64,000 nt of DNA from Aquirufa aurantiipilula (GTDB taxonomy: Bacteria; Bacteroidota; Bacteroidia; Cytophagales; Spirosomataceae): NCBI RefSeq assembly GCF_019923745.1, contig NZ_JAANOG010000004.1, positions 1 through 64,000 of the forward strand, in the 5' to 3' direction. The translations under genes and the position numbers were made by a program. The notes beneath the pieces were generated by a model. That model ran no database searches, was not told where the DNA came from, and saw only the letters and a list, made by a program, of their open reading frames with translations. This document shows positions 53,095-62,015 of the stretch, in pieces (positions within the stretch are counted from its first letter, which is position 1; every line of letters begins with the position of its first letter).

Positions 53095-54633
53095 TCATCC
53101 TGCCCAATTTTCTCTATCTAAATTTCGATAGGTAATCGCTTCTGCAATATGTACTGACAGAATATTCTCCGACTTGGCTAAATCAGCAATTGTTCGAGCC
53201 ACTTTCCGAATTTTGTCAAAGGCCCTAGCGGAAAGTTGAAGCTTGTCCATAGCCACTGCTAATAATTGTTGGGATCCTTCATCCATGGTGCAAAATTCAT
53301 TCACCTGATGACTGGACATCATGGCATTAGAATGGATTTTGGGGTATGGTATGAAGCGATCTTGTTGAATTAGTCTGGCTTCCATGACTCTTTTTCTAAC
53401 GTATTCGCTGGATTCAGAGGCTCGTTCTTGGCTCATTTCCTCAAATTGAACAGGAACAATTTCAATATGCATGTCTATTCGATCCAGCAAAGGCCCAGAA
53501 ATGCGATTCAAATAGCGCTGAACTTGTCCTGGCCCACAAACGCAGTCTTTATTGGGGTGGTTGTAATAGCCACATGGACAAGGATTCATGCTGGCTACCA
53601 GCATGAAATTGGCAGGAAACTCCAAGGACCATTTAGCTCGGGAGATAAAAACTTTGCGATCTTCCAATGGTTGCCTCATTACTTCTAATGCATTTCTATT
53701 GAACTCAGGAAGTTCGTCAAGGAATAAGACACCATGATGAGCTAAGGATATTTCTCCAGGTTGAGGAAAAGATCCTCCTCCGACCAAAGCAGCATTGGAA
53801 ATGGTATGATGTGGACATCGAAAAGGGCGATGGGTTAATAAGGAATGTTTGCCCATTAATTTCCCCGCTACAGAATGAATTTTAGTCACTTCCAAAGCTT
53901 CAGTTAATGAAAATGGAGGGAGAATGGTGGGTAGCCTTTTTGCTAACATGGTTTTCCCAGCTCCAGGAGGTCCAATCATAATGAGGTTATGCCCTCCAGC
54001 AGCAGCAATTTCAAAGGCTCTTTTGACACTTTCTTGTCCTTGTACCTGCGAAAAATCTACATCAAACACATCCTGAGTTTGATTGAATAGAGCATGAACA
54101 TTGACTTGCGTAGGAGCAAGGGTAATTTTACCTCGGATGAATTGGATAGTTTCCCTGAGATGGCTTAGTCCGAATACCTCAATTCCTTCTACCATAGCTG
54201 CCTCTACTGCATTTTCTTCAGGTAAAATAAGCTTGGTAATACCACGACTTTTTGCTTCTAAAGCCATGGGCAATGCCCCTTTTATTGGTCGTATGCTTCC
54301 ATCAAGAGCCAGTTCGCCCATGATAACATATTCATCAAGCCCCTTTAATTCAACTTGTTCTGATGCTTCTAAAATGGACAGAGCAATGGGTAAATCGTAG
54401 GCAGATCCTTCTTTTCGAATATCTGCGGGAGCTAGATTAATGATGACTTTCCTTCGAGGGAAAAAGAAGCCATTATTTTTTAAGGCAGATTCTACCCGTT
54501 GAATGGATTCTTTGATAGTGGAATCGGGTAGTCCGACTAAATAACATTTACTTCCTTGCCCCACATGCGTTTCAATGGTGATTAGGTTGGCAGATACACC
54601 GAATACGGCACATCCATAGGTTTTGGCTAACAT
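53095..54633 (-). CDS. YifB family Mg-chelatase-like AAA ATPase
   Basis: This is a 512-residue protein (ComM/YifB). The N-terminal LonC-like domain spans about residues 1-180 (LVGLPDSTIKESIQRVESAL, INLAPADIRKEGSAYDLPIALSIL). The AAA domain has Walker A GPPGAGKTMLAKRLP, RPFRCPHHTISNAALVGGG, Walker B VLFLDELPEFNR, sensor NPCPCGYY and a zinc-like CVCGPGQVQRYLNRISGPLLDRID. The ComM homologue in Vibrio is a helicase for branch migration during natural transformation; a role here is inferred by homology only. It is 40 bp after the LD-carboxypeptidase gene. Confidence 0.95.
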   Translation of the reverse strand: MLAKTYGCAVFGVSANLITIETHVGQGSKCYLVGLPDSTIKESIQRVESALKNNGFFFPRRKVIINLAPADIRKEGSAYDLPIALSILEASEQVELKGLDEYVIMGELALDGSIRPIKGALPMALEAKSRGITKLILPEENAVEAAMVEGIEVFGLSHLRETIQFIRGKITLAPTQVNVHALFNQTQDVFDVDFSQVQGQESVKRAFEIAAAGGHNLIMIGPPGAGKTMLAKRLPTILPPFSLTEALEVTKIHSVAGKLMGKHSLLTHRPFRCPHHTISNAALVGGGSFPQPGEISLAHHGVLFLDELPEFNRNALEVMRQPLEDRKVFISRAKWSLEFPANFMLVASMNPCPCGYYNHPNKDCVCGPGQVQRYLNRISGPLLDRIDMHIEIVPVQFEEMSQERASESSEYVRKRVMEARLIQQDRFIPYPKIHSNAMMSSHQVNEFCTMDEGSQQLLAVAMDKLQLSARAFDKIRKVARTIADLAKSENILSVHIAEAITYRNLDRENWAG

Positions 54634-54673
54634 GGTTTTTTGTTAGGCAAATTAGCAGGAAAGCATATAGAAC

Positions 54674-55570
54674 TTAATCAGTTAATTGGACATTATCAGC
54701 ATTTACCAATAGCTTGATTTTTTTACCAAAAACTAAGGGGAAATTTTGAGCAATATGTCCCGATGGAAATTCAAAGGCAATGGGATATTGGCTGCCTGCT
54801 GTATGTTCTAATATAATTTGATTGACCGTTTTTCCCACACTTAAGCCCGCTTCTTTGCAGTCGCTAAACCCACCTACAATCAATCCAGCTAAATGATCTA
54901 ACAAACCAGCTCTTTTTAGTTGTAAAACCATGCGGTCAATGTGGTATAAATTTTCTCCTACATCTTCCAATAATAAGATGTTTCCTGCAAAATCTGGAAG
55001 GCTTTTACTTCCAATAAGGTGCACAATCAAGGATAGATTACCTCCTACGATTCCGGCCTCAGCTTGACCTAATTTATTTTCAGGTTCAGAGGGGATTTCA
55101 ATCTGAATTTTTCCTTCAAAAAGTAAACTGCGAAGACTTTCTAGCGCTTCATCTCCACCTACTTGGCAGAAATTATGTGGCATTGGGCCGTGAATACTAG
55201 CGATATCTAGTTGAGCTACATGATTTAGAATCGCAGTAATGTCGGAGAATCCTATTATCCATTTAGGATGATGAACGAATGTATTAAAATTCAAACGATC
55301 TAAAATTCGGCTAGAACCGTAACCTCCTCTAATAGGAAAAATGGCTTTAATATTAGGGTCATCTAGGGCTAGCTGAAAATCGCTAAATCGCTCTTCATCA
55401 CTTCCTCCAAACCCAAAATAGTGGGATAATGCATTGGGAGCAAGACGTACTTTCAAGCCCCAAGATTCTAAAATTTCCACCCCTTGCTTCCACTGATCAC
55501 TCTTTGGATGTGAGGCAGGAGACACTAAAATCACTTCATCGCCAGGACGTAATAAAGGAGGAGTTTTCAT
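54674..55570 (-). CDS. LD-carboxypeptidase (S66 family)
   Basis: This is a protein of about 298 residues in the muramoyltetrapeptide carboxypeptidase family, which removes the terminal D-Ala from recycled wall tetrapeptides. The nucleophile Ser is in IRGGYGSSRILDRL (about residue 110). The catalytic Glu and His blocks are LLEDVGENLYHIDRM and GHIAQNFPLVFGKKI. It is cytoplasmic, with no signal peptide. The ATG at 55570 is chosen; 55591 would add seven residues. It is divergent from the glycosyltransferase operon. Confidence 0.9.
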   Translation of the reverse strand: MKTPPLLRPGDEVILVSPASHPKSDQWKQGVEILESWGLKVRLAPNALSHYFGFGGSDEERFSDFQLALDDPNIKAIFPIRGGYGSSRILDRLNFNTFVHHPKWIIGFSDITAILNHVAQLDIASIHGPMPHNFCQVGGDEALESLRSLLFEGKIQIEIPSEPENKLGQAEAGIVGGNLSLIVHLIGSKSLPDFAGNILLLEDVGENLYHIDRMVLQLKRAGLLDHLAGLIVGGFSDCKEAGLSVGKTVNQIILEHTAGSQYPIAFEFPSGHIAQNFPLVFGKKIKLLVNADNVQLTD

Positions 55571-55657
55571 GTTGGATAGAATGGTAGGCAAATATGAATT
55601 ATTTTTCCCTTTAACCCAAGCCTTAATTTTCGTATTATTGCAAAAAATTATCCCTGT

Positions 55658-56401
55658 TTGACTACTCCAAAGACAAATAAAAGCTTAGACCTGGTTCATC
55701 CATGTTACAACCCTCATTCGGGCTGGGCGGAGGATTTAATTCGTCATTATACTTTGTTTATGTCGCGTATTCCTTCTGATGTGGAGGTGAATGTTTATGT
55801 GGTGGATGATGGAAGTAAGCATGGGGTCAAAGCAGAGGATATAGCTGCTTTGCAACAAACCATTCCACATTTTACCTTTATTCCATTAAGTCAAAATCTA
55901 GGAAAGGGCGGTGCTTTAAGGCATGCCATTCGTCAATGCAAAGGAGATTTGGTTATCTATACTGATGCTGATTATCCTTACCGAATGGAAAATGCTTGGG
56001 AAATGTATCGAAGGCTAGAACAAGGGCAAGCGGATGTAGTAGTGGGTGTTCGAGATGAACAATATTATGATCAATTACCTTTTCGCAGGAAGATTTTTTC
56101 TCTTTCCCTCAAATTGATGAATTACTTATTTTTTCCAAGTCTAAAAGTTAAAGATACTCAGTCAGGCTTGAAAGGATTTAATGCCAAAGGGAAAGCTCTT
56201 TTTCTAAAAACCACCATAGCAGCCTTTCTCTTTGATATGGAATTTTTGGTATTAGTGTCCAAACAAAAGGATATACAGATGGAATGGATATACGTGCAGG
56301 TGCGTGAAGGAATACACTTTTCTACCATGAAACCTAAAACCATTTTAACAGAGTTATTCAATTTTGTTTCCATATTAATCCGAGGCGTCTTTTTTAAATG
56401 A
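55658..56401 (+). CDS. Glycosyltransferase family 2 (dolichyl-phosphate-sugar synthase-like)
   Basis: This is a 247-residue GT-A-fold enzyme. It has VDDGSKHGVKAED, LSQNLGKGGALRHAIRQCKGD and the DxD motif YTDADYPY (metal and sugar-nucleotide binding). The QSGLKGFNAKGKALF block is typical of polyprenyl-phosphate sugar synthases. It probably loads a sugar onto a lipid carrier at the inner membrane. The frame has no ATG at its 5' end, so the start is taken as TTG 55658; the fold begins about ten residues later. It overlaps the deacetylase gene by 4 bp (ATGA). Confidence 0.87.
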   Translation: MTTPKTNKSLDLVHPCYNPHSGWAEDLIRHYTLFMSRIPSDVEVNVYVVDDGSKHGVKAEDIAALQQTIPHFTFIPLSQNLGKGGALRHAIRQCKGDLVIYTDADYPYRMENAWEMYRRLEQGQADVVVGVRDEQYYDQLPFRRKIFSLSLKLMNYLFFPSLKVKDTQSGLKGFNAKGKALFLKTTIAAFLFDMEFLVLVSKQKDIQMEWIYVQVREGIHFSTMKPKTILTELFNFVSILIRGVFFK

Positions 56402-57192
56402 AACAAGCCCCCGCCATTTTATTGACCATTGATGTGGAAGAATGCGATATTCCATTGGAGTACGGTTATTCACTGGATTTAGAGGAGCAATTGGATCAAT
56501 CTAGAAAGGGATTGGCAGAATTCATGTCAGTTATTTCGCAAACACAAGTTCCTTGTACTATATTTTGTACAGGAGTGTATGCTCAGCATAATTCAGAATG
56601 GATCAAAGGACTTGATGCCAAGCATGAATTAGCTTCGCATGGATTTTATCATAGTAAGTTTGAGCCCCAGACAGACTTATTATCTTCACGACTGCTTCTA
56701 GAAGAACTAAGTGGAAGAAAAGTCGTTGGATTTAGAATGGCTAGAATGCAGCATGTGGAAGAAGCCGATATATTGAAAGCAGGATATACCTATCATTCAT
56801 CATTGAATCCAACTTGGATTCCGGGCAGGTATAATCACCTCAAAGCATCTAAACTGCCTTTTTTTGAAAAAGGACTTTGGAACATACCTGCTTCGGTCAC
56901 TCCCAATTTTAGGATTCCTTTATTTTGGTTAGCCTTTAAAAATTTCCCCTTATGGGTTTACAAACAAATGTGCAAGGAAACCTTACTGAAACATGGCTTT
57001 TTGAATTTGTATTTTCATCCATGGGAATTTGCAGATTTATCCAAATATCCATTGCCAGCTCATGTAAGTCGAGGTTCAAAAGGTGAATTGGTATCCAAGT
57101 TGAAATCCTTGATTTTGTATTTGCAAGAAGAAGGACTGGGAGAGTTTATGACGATGGAAAATTTTGTCAAGCAATTAGAAAATGGAAAATAA
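56398..57192 (+). CDS. Polysaccharide deacetylase family protein
   Basis: This is a 264-residue NodB-fold protein. The catalytic Asp is in LLTIDVEECD, and the zinc His pair is in ASHGFYHSKF (HxxxH). The remaining fold is seen in VGFRMARMQHVEEADIL and FLNLYFHPWEF. It should remove acetyl groups from a sugar polymer or glycolipid. It overlaps both neighbours (4 bp and 11 bp), a tight operon with the GT2 and GT87-like genes, which suggests the three build one glycolipid or surface glycan. Confidence 0.88.
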   Translation: MKQAPAILLTIDVEECDIPLEYGYSLDLEEQLDQSRKGLAEFMSVISQTQVPCTIFCTGVYAQHNSEWIKGLDAKHELASHGFYHSKFEPQTDLLSSRLLLEELSGRKVVGFRMARMQHVEEADILKAGYTYHSSLNPTWIPGRYNHLKASKLPFFEKGLWNIPASVTPNFRIPLFWLAFKNFPLWVYKQMCKETLLKHGFLNLYFHPWEFADLSKYPLPAHVSRGSKGELVSKLKSLILYLQEEGLGEFMTMENFVKQLENGK

Positions 57193-58351
57193 ACCTGCAT
57201 TTTATGCTCGCTACGAGTTTTTATTAGGACTATGGCTATTTGCGGGCCTTTTTACTGGGATTAAACAATATAGTCTTGGGGAGATTAATTCCCACATCAA
57301 TAATTTCATCATTTTCAAATCGAGTTACGGTCATTTCTTGCAAAGAATGCCCTTGTATCTAGAGTACCCTAAGGAATATTTCGATTTATACTTGTACGGA
57401 CCCATTTTTGCCATTTTGATGGCTCCATTTGCATGGTTGCCAACTAGCATCAGCGTGACAGTTTGGAATGTTGTCAATGCCTTGGTACTTTTTTTAGCGG
57501 TTTGGAACTTACCGTTGGATGAAAGGAAGCGGGTTGCCATTTCCTGGATAATAATGAACTCGAGCATGACGGCCTTGTTGAATACCCAATTTCACCCATT
57601 GTGCATTGCGTTGATTTTATGGTCATACATCTGCATTCATCGAGGACAAGATGCATGGGCAGCCCTGTGGATAGTCTTAGGAATTTGTATCAAATTATAT
57701 GGGATTGTAGGACTTGCCTTTTTCTTTTTTTCAAAAAAACCACTTCGCTTGGCAGGATATTTGATTTTTTGGATGTTGTTGGTCTTATTTATTCCCATGA
57801 TTTTAGGAGGCTGGGATTATGGAATGTCGACCTACCAAGGTTGGAGAGAGGTGTTGACGCACAAAAATGAGTTAAATATAGACATCCGCAACTTACGTAC
57901 AGATGTCTGCGTGATGGGAATGTTTCGTCGCTGGACAGGGGATAGCACTTTATCTAATTTATGGTTTTTGATTCCATCGATGGCATTGAATGTATTTGTC
58001 TTTTTTCAGGTGAAAAAATGGAAGGATTTATCATTTCAATTAAGAATGCTGGCTTTTGTGAGCATTTATTTGATGTTGGCGAGTACAGGAACAGAGTCAC
58101 CAACCTTGATCATGGCCTTTCCTGGAGTAGGGATTTGGTTTGTATTAGGGGAGAAATCGAGAGCTCGGTGGGTATTGTTATTGATTACATTAATCATTTC
58201 TAGCTTTTCACCAACAGATTTATTTCCAAAATGGCTTAGAAATGAATGGATTAATCCATTGGGACTGATGATTTTACCCCTGTTTATAGTGTGGTTAGCT
58301 ATAGCTTGGGACCTAGTGAAAAAATCACCTACAGAAACACCACATCCTTAA
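57182..58351 (+). CDS. GT87/DUF2029-like integral membrane glycosyltransferase
   Basis: This is a 389-residue membrane protein with about nine hydrophobic helices. The first periplasmic loop, with DLYLYGPIFAILMAPFAWLP, resembles the region after the catalytic Asp in DUF2029 mannosyl/arabinosyl transferases that use polyprenyl-phosphate sugars. LRTDVCVMGMFRRW in a later loop is consistent. It may use the lipid-linked sugar produced by the GT2 upstream (inference). It starts inside the deacetylase gene (11-bp overlap) and overlaps the convergent dciA by 23 bp. Confidence 0.78.
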   Translation: MENKPAFYARYEFLLGLWLFAGLFTGIKQYSLGEINSHINNFIIFKSSYGHFLQRMPLYLEYPKEYFDLYLYGPIFAILMAPFAWLPTSISVTVWNVVNALVLFLAVWNLPLDERKRVAISWIIMNSSMTALLNTQFHPLCIALILWSYICIHRGQDAWAALWIVLGICIKLYGIVGLAFFFFSKKPLRLAGYLIFWMLLVLFIPMILGGWDYGMSTYQGWREVLTHKNELNIDIRNLRTDVCVMGMFRRWTGDSTLSNLWFLIPSMALNVFVFFQVKKWKDLSFQLRMLAFVSIYLMLASTGTESPTLIMAFPGVGIWFVLGEKSRARWVLLLITLIISSFSPTDLFPKWLRNEWINPLGLMILPLFIVWLAIAWDLVKKSPTETPHP

Positions 58352-58658
58352 TTAAATCAGTTTTTGCGTGTTTGTTGATTAGGTCAATCATTTTCTGTTT
58401 AGCCATCATCAGTTCTTTTTTTAAAGGAGCAGAATTGATTTGTAAAAACAGCTTTTGCTGGTGTACATACACTTTCTGGGTACGGGCAGCAATGGGTTTT
58501 CCCATGATTTCTTCCCAATGTGCACTCACAAAAGTTTCATCGTATTTTCCCTGTATTTGATACACTTTGAGCATGGCCTCGATTACCTCCTTTAAAGAAT
58601 GGCTAGATTCTTTGCGAGTGGAGGGTTTAATCCGTTTTGGATAAAAGGGAGAATCCAT
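58329..58658 (-). CDS. dciA: DUF721 / DciA family protein
   Basis: This is a 109-residue protein with the DUF721 core AHWEEIMGKPIAARTQKVYVHQQKLFLQINSAPLKKELMMAKQKMIDLINKHA. DciA is the ancestral replicative helicase (DnaB) loader in bacteria lacking DnaC/DnaI, so it probably serves here in replication. The N-terminus (KRIKPSTRKESSHSLKEVIEAML) is basic. It overlaps the GT87-like gene tail to tail. Confidence 0.85.
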   Translation of the reverse strand: MDSPFYPKRIKPSTRKESSHSLKEVIEAMLKVYQIQGKYDETFVSAHWEEIMGKPIAARTQKVYVHQQKLFLQINSAPLKKELMMAKQKMIDLINKHAKTDLIKDVVFL

Positions 58659-59012
58659 GTGATAAAAGGTTGTTTTGGAGTTTAAAGTTAGAATTTTTAA
58701 GGGGGACTTTCGTCGATTTAGCGGTTTAAATTAATTTTTTTTCATTTTTTTTTAATTTTTTAATTCTCGAAAAAGTACCTAATAAAGGGACATATTTAGA
58801 TTAAAATATCAGGATAGTACAATAGGCCTACATGTGATATGAAAAAAATGAGAACTTTTTAGATAAACCCGTGTAAAAATTAATTAAGAATTGCATTACT
58901 TTTGCCTTTACTGAAAAAAACAGCGGACGCTTAGAAATCTATGAAAACTGCTACGTTGTATTTTCGCGAGTTTTATTTTTAAATAATTCTTTAACCCCAA
59001 ATTACCAAACTA
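58659..59012 (+). promoter_or_regulatory. Leader and promoter region of the exbB-tonB operon
   Basis: No gene is visible in this AT-rich gap. TACTTTTG at 58897-58904 matches TAnnTTTG, giving a predicted start near 58911 and a leader of about 100 bases. There is no clear -33 match. The upstream half has long T and A tracts (58735-58765) of the kind that bend DNA. No Fur-box-like palindrome was recognised, so iron control is not shown. Confidence 0.5.
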
Positions 59013-59849
59013 ATGAGTACACAACAACCAAAGCCAGCTGCTAAGCCAGCTGCACCCGAAAAAAAATCTGGCGGAATTTCTGCAGGTTTAATTCTTGTCA
59101 TTCTATTCGTCATTGCATTATTGATTTTCCAATTCATTATGGGTGATGGCTCTCACTTCGAAGGTGGAACCAATGAAGGTCACCCAATTCCAGGCGATTA
59201 CTTTGGTATCGTGTACAAAGGTGGTGTGATTGTGCCCGTGTTAATGACTTGTTTCTTGACAGCTTTAACATTCTCAATTGAGCGTTTAGTTACAATTGGT
59301 AAAGCAAAAGGAACTGGTGATGTTAACGCATTCGTTCGTGGTATCCAAGCTGCTTTAGACAAAGATGATGTTGAAGGCGCATTGAAAGCTTGCGAAAAGC
59401 AAAAAGGTTCAGTAGGAAACGTAACTCTTTCTGCTGTTAAAAAGTATAAGCAATTGATTTCTGATGGTTCTTTAGATAAAGAGCAAAAATTATCAGCATT
59501 AAGTAAAGAAGTTGAAGAAGCTACTTCATTGGAATTACCAATGTTGGAGAAAAACTTGACTATCATTGCAACTTTAGCGTCAGTATCAACTTTATTGGGT
59601 CTATTAGGAACAGTAGTTGGTATGATCAAGGCGTTCTCTGCATTAGGTAACTCAGGAGGATCAACAGATGCATCTGCTTTAGCAAATGGTATCTCTGAGG
59701 CTCTTGTAAATACAGCATTAGGTATTGGTACTTCAGCTATCTGTATCATCGCTTACAACGTTTTCACATCTAAAATTGATGAGTTGACTTACAGCATTGA
59801 TGAGATTGGTTTGAGCGTTAACCAAAACTATGCTACGCATCACAATTAA
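59013..59849 (+). CDS. exbB: ExbB, MotA/TolQ/ExbB proton channel family
   Basis: This is a 278-residue protein. Four hydrophobic helices are visible: an extra N-terminal one (GLILVILFVIALLIFQF), then PVLMTCFLTALTFSIERLV, LTIIATLASVSTLLGLLGTVVGMIKAF and NTALGIGTSAICIIAYNVF. A cytoplasmic loop of ~110 residues lies between the second and third. With ExbD it converts proton flow to energise TonB. The N-terminus is Lys/Pro/Ala-rich (TQQPKPAAKPAAPEKK). It is followed by two exbD genes and tonB. Confidence 0.95.
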   Translation: MSTQQPKPAAKPAAPEKKSGGISAGLILVILFVIALLIFQFIMGDGSHFEGGTNEGHPIPGDYFGIVYKGGVIVPVLMTCFLTALTFSIERLVTIGKAKGTGDVNAFVRGIQAALDKDDVEGALKACEKQKGSVGNVTLSAVKKYKQLISDGSLDKEQKLSALSKEVEEATSLELPMLEKNLTIIATLASVSTLLGLLGTVVGMIKAFSALGNSGGSTDASALANGISEALVNTALGIGTSAICIIAYNVFTSKIDELTYSIDEIGLSVNQNYATHHN

Positions 59850-59922
59850 TATTTGAACCCATGCGGAATGAGTTTTTCATTCTGATTTATTATTTTTTTC
59901 ACCGTTCAAAATAAAAATTGTT

Positions 59923-60528
59923 ATGCCAAAAGTTAAAGCCAAACGACATAGTGTTTCACTCGATATGACAGCGATGTGTGACGTGGCTTTTCTTCTGCTT
60001 ACGTTCTTCATGTTAACAGCGAAGTTCCGTCCAGAAGAGGCAGTTACGATTACACCACCATCATCTATTTCAGAGAAAGCTTTGAATACGAAAGATGGTA
60101 TGTTAACCATCAGTGTTTCCAATGAGGGAGGGGTTTATTTGGCAACTGATGATCAAATGGCTAGGGAATTTATGTTAGAGCGCATGGCTAATCGCTATGG
60201 TGTAGCTTTAACAGGCGAAATGAAGAAGAACTACATGAGTTCTGAAATCGTCGGATACCCTGCTGGTGCGATGCGTCAGGTGTTGAATATGAAACCTTCG
60301 GAAGCTAAGGATAAAGGATTTGTAAAAGGTATACCTATTGATTCATCTAACAATGAATTATCCTATTGGGTAGGTTATGCCAAATTATCCAATCCCGAGT
60401 TGAAGGTTGCAATCAAAGGAGATCAAAATTCGAGCTACAAAGTATTTGCTGATGTAATCGGTACATTACAAGCTCAGAATATTAACATCTTCCAGTTGAT
60501 TACAGCTCCTGAGAATAAACCAAAATAA
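59923..60528 (+). CDS. exbD: ExbD-family transport protein, first copy
   Basis: This is a 201-residue protein with the conserved single helix and proton-relay Asp: MTAMCDVAFLLLTFFML (Asp near residue 21), then a periplasmic domain with a longer insertion than the second copy. It should partner ExbB in a five-to-two channel complex. It lies 73 bp after exbB and 24 bp before the second exbD. Pairs of unequal exbD genes are usual in this phylum. Confidence 0.93.
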   Translation: MPKVKAKRHSVSLDMTAMCDVAFLLLTFFMLTAKFRPEEAVTITPPSSISEKALNTKDGMLTISVSNEGGVYLATDDQMAREFMLERMANRYGVALTGEMKKNYMSSEIVGYPAGAMRQVLNMKPSEAKDKGFVKGIPIDSSNNELSYWVGYAKLSNPELKVAIKGDQNSSYKVFADVIGTLQAQNINIFQLITAPENKPK

Positions 60529-60552
60529 TTTACATTCTAATTCGAAAAAGAA

Positions 60553-61068
60553 ATGGCAGAAATAGATAGCTCCGGTGGGGGTAAGAAAGGCGGGAAGAAG
60601 CGAAGTAAAAAAATGTCAACCAAAATTGACATGACACCAATGGTGGACTTAGGCTTTCTTCTTATCACTTTCTTTATGTTGACGACTACGTTGGCAAAGC
60701 CCGTTACCATGCAATTAAACATGCCTGATAAAACGGATACAAAGGAAACTTCACCTGTTAAATTGTCGGAAACACTTACCGTGTGTCCAGATGAGAACAA
60801 GGTGTATTACTACCAAGGTATCCCAACTGAAGCAGGCACCAAGTTAGAGGTGACCGATTATTCTGACACGGGAATCCGTAAAGTTATCACGGATTTGAAG
60901 GCTAAAGTTGGAAGCAACTTTACTCTGGTAATTAAGCCAACTAAAAAAGCAAAATACCGTAACATGGTAGATATGTTGGATGAATGTGCAATTACTAATA
61001 ACAAGCGTTATGCATTATTAGAAATTGATCCAGATACAGAAGCCTTAATTAAACGTTCAGGAAAGTAA
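60553..61068 (+). CDS. exbD: ExbD-family transport protein, second copy
   Basis: This is a 171-residue protein. A Lys/Gly-rich cytoplasmic N-terminus (GGGKKGGKKRSKKM) precedes DMTPMVDLGFLLITFFMLTTTL, with the proton-relay Asp. The periplasmic domain follows from PVTMQLNMPDK. It is only distantly similar to the first ExbD, which suggests heteromeric channels. It is 24 bp after copy one and 44 bp before tonB. Confidence 0.93.
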   Translation: MAEIDSSGGGKKGGKKRSKKMSTKIDMTPMVDLGFLLITFFMLTTTLAKPVTMQLNMPDKTDTKETSPVKLSETLTVCPDENKVYYYQGIPTEAGTKLEVTDYSDTGIRKVITDLKAKVGSNFTLVIKPTKKAKYRNMVDMLDECAITNNKRYALLEIDPDTEALIKRSGK

Positions 61069-61112
61069 TTTGGTCAAAAGCCTTTTAAATTAATTTTTAA
61101 ATAACATAAACT

Positions 61113-61934
61113 ATGTCACAAGTAATAAGCCAAGATGCTACATTAGATGACATTATCTTTAAAGATAAGAACCGTGAGTATGGTGCTTTTCTTTTAAGGA
61201 CAACGTATCCTAAGGTCATCAAGCGGTCTGTATTACTAGGCTCAGCACTTTTTGTTGGTGCATTGTTATTGGCAGCATTCTGGAAACAGTTAACTGCCTC
61301 TAATACTGAGAAAACAGAGGTGACAGCCGAAGTAATGAAATTGGACACTCCTCCTCCACAGAAGAAGGTTGAGTTGCCACCGCCACCACCGCCGCCACCA
61401 CCAAAAGAAATTCCTAAGGTGACGACAACTAAATTCTTACCTCCTGAAATCAAGCATGATGAAGAGGTGACTAAGCCTGAGCCACCACCAGAAGAGGTAC
61501 GTGGTAATACAGCTAGTGAAACGGTTAAAGGTGAAACGGAGAATTACGAACCTCCTGTAGATCCAGATGCTAAAGGAAAAGAAGAGCCAGTTGAGCCACC
61601 AAAACCTGCTGAAGAGGAAATCTTTACAGCGGTAGAGCAACAAGCAGAATTCCCTGGTGGACCTGCGGCTTTCGGACGTTTCTTGCAGAAAAACTTGAAG
61701 TATCCATCTGCTGCTCAACGTGCAAACGTAGGCGGTAAAGTATATGTTCAATTCGTAGTAAATACGGATGGATCTATCCAAGATGTTACTGTATTGAAAT
61801 CTGTAGGATTTGGTTGCGACGAAGAAGCGATGCGTGTAATTAAGTCTGTACCAAAATGGACTCCTGGTAAACAATCAGGTCGTGCGGTACGTTCTCGATT
61901 CACTCAGCCGATTACTTTCGTACTTTCCGAATAA
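61113..61934 (+). CDS. tonB: TonB energy transducer
   Basis: This is a 273-residue protein. The cytoplasmic N-terminus (LDDIIFKDKNREYGAFLLR) is followed by one helix (LLGSALFVGALLLAAFW). The periplasmic linker contains an uninterrupted run of nine prolines before KEIPKV, then an acidic part. The C-terminal TonB domain is canonical: FPGGPAAFGRFLQKNLKYPSAAQRANVGGKVYVQFVVNTDGSI, VLKSVGFGCDEEAM and VPKWTPGKQSGRAV. It transmits proton-motive force to TonB-dependent receptors in the outer membrane. It is the fourth gene of the exb operon and is closed by a hairpin. A paralogue with the same N-terminal half lies at 23170-23931. Confidence 0.96.
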   Translation: MSQVISQDATLDDIIFKDKNREYGAFLLRTTYPKVIKRSVLLGSALFVGALLLAAFWKQLTASNTEKTEVTAEVMKLDTPPPQKKVELPPPPPPPPPKEIPKVTTTKFLPPEIKHDEEVTKPEPPPEEVRGNTASETVKGETENYEPPVDPDAKGKEEPVEPPKPAEEEIFTAVEQQAEFPGGPAAFGRFLQKNLKYPSAAQRANVGGKVYVQFVVNTDGSIQDVTVLKSVGFGCDEEAMRVIKSVPKWTPGKQSGRAVRSRFTQPITFVLSE

Positions 61935-61954
61935 TCGATTTACTCTTTATTTTT

Positions 61955-61987
61955 CAGACCTGCTAAGTTTTTAATTTGGCAGGTCTG
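61955..61987 (+). terminator. 33-nt near-perfect hairpin after tonB
   Basis: CAGACCTGC (61955-61963) pairs with GCAGGTCTG (61979-61987), and the pairing continues inwards with A-T and two G-T pairs to a three-base loop, 15 pairs in all. The following bases (ATTGTTTA) are a poor T-run, so it may be a stabilising or repeat-derived hairpin rather than a strong terminator. Its total length, 33 nt centred on one base, equals the palindromes at 38548 and 38717. Confidence 0.6.
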
Positions 61988-62015
61988 ATTGTTTAACCAT
62001 TTTCCGTTTTATAAC

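Noticed and set aside
59198-59749. Minus-strand frame of 183 codons inside exbB
   Set aside because: Antisense shadow of exbB with biased composition and no recognisable domain.
61097-61453. Gly-rich minus-strand frame of 118 codons
   Set aside because: It is the reverse complement of the Pro-rich linker of tonB; a similar shadow lies over the TonB-like gene at 23495-23839.
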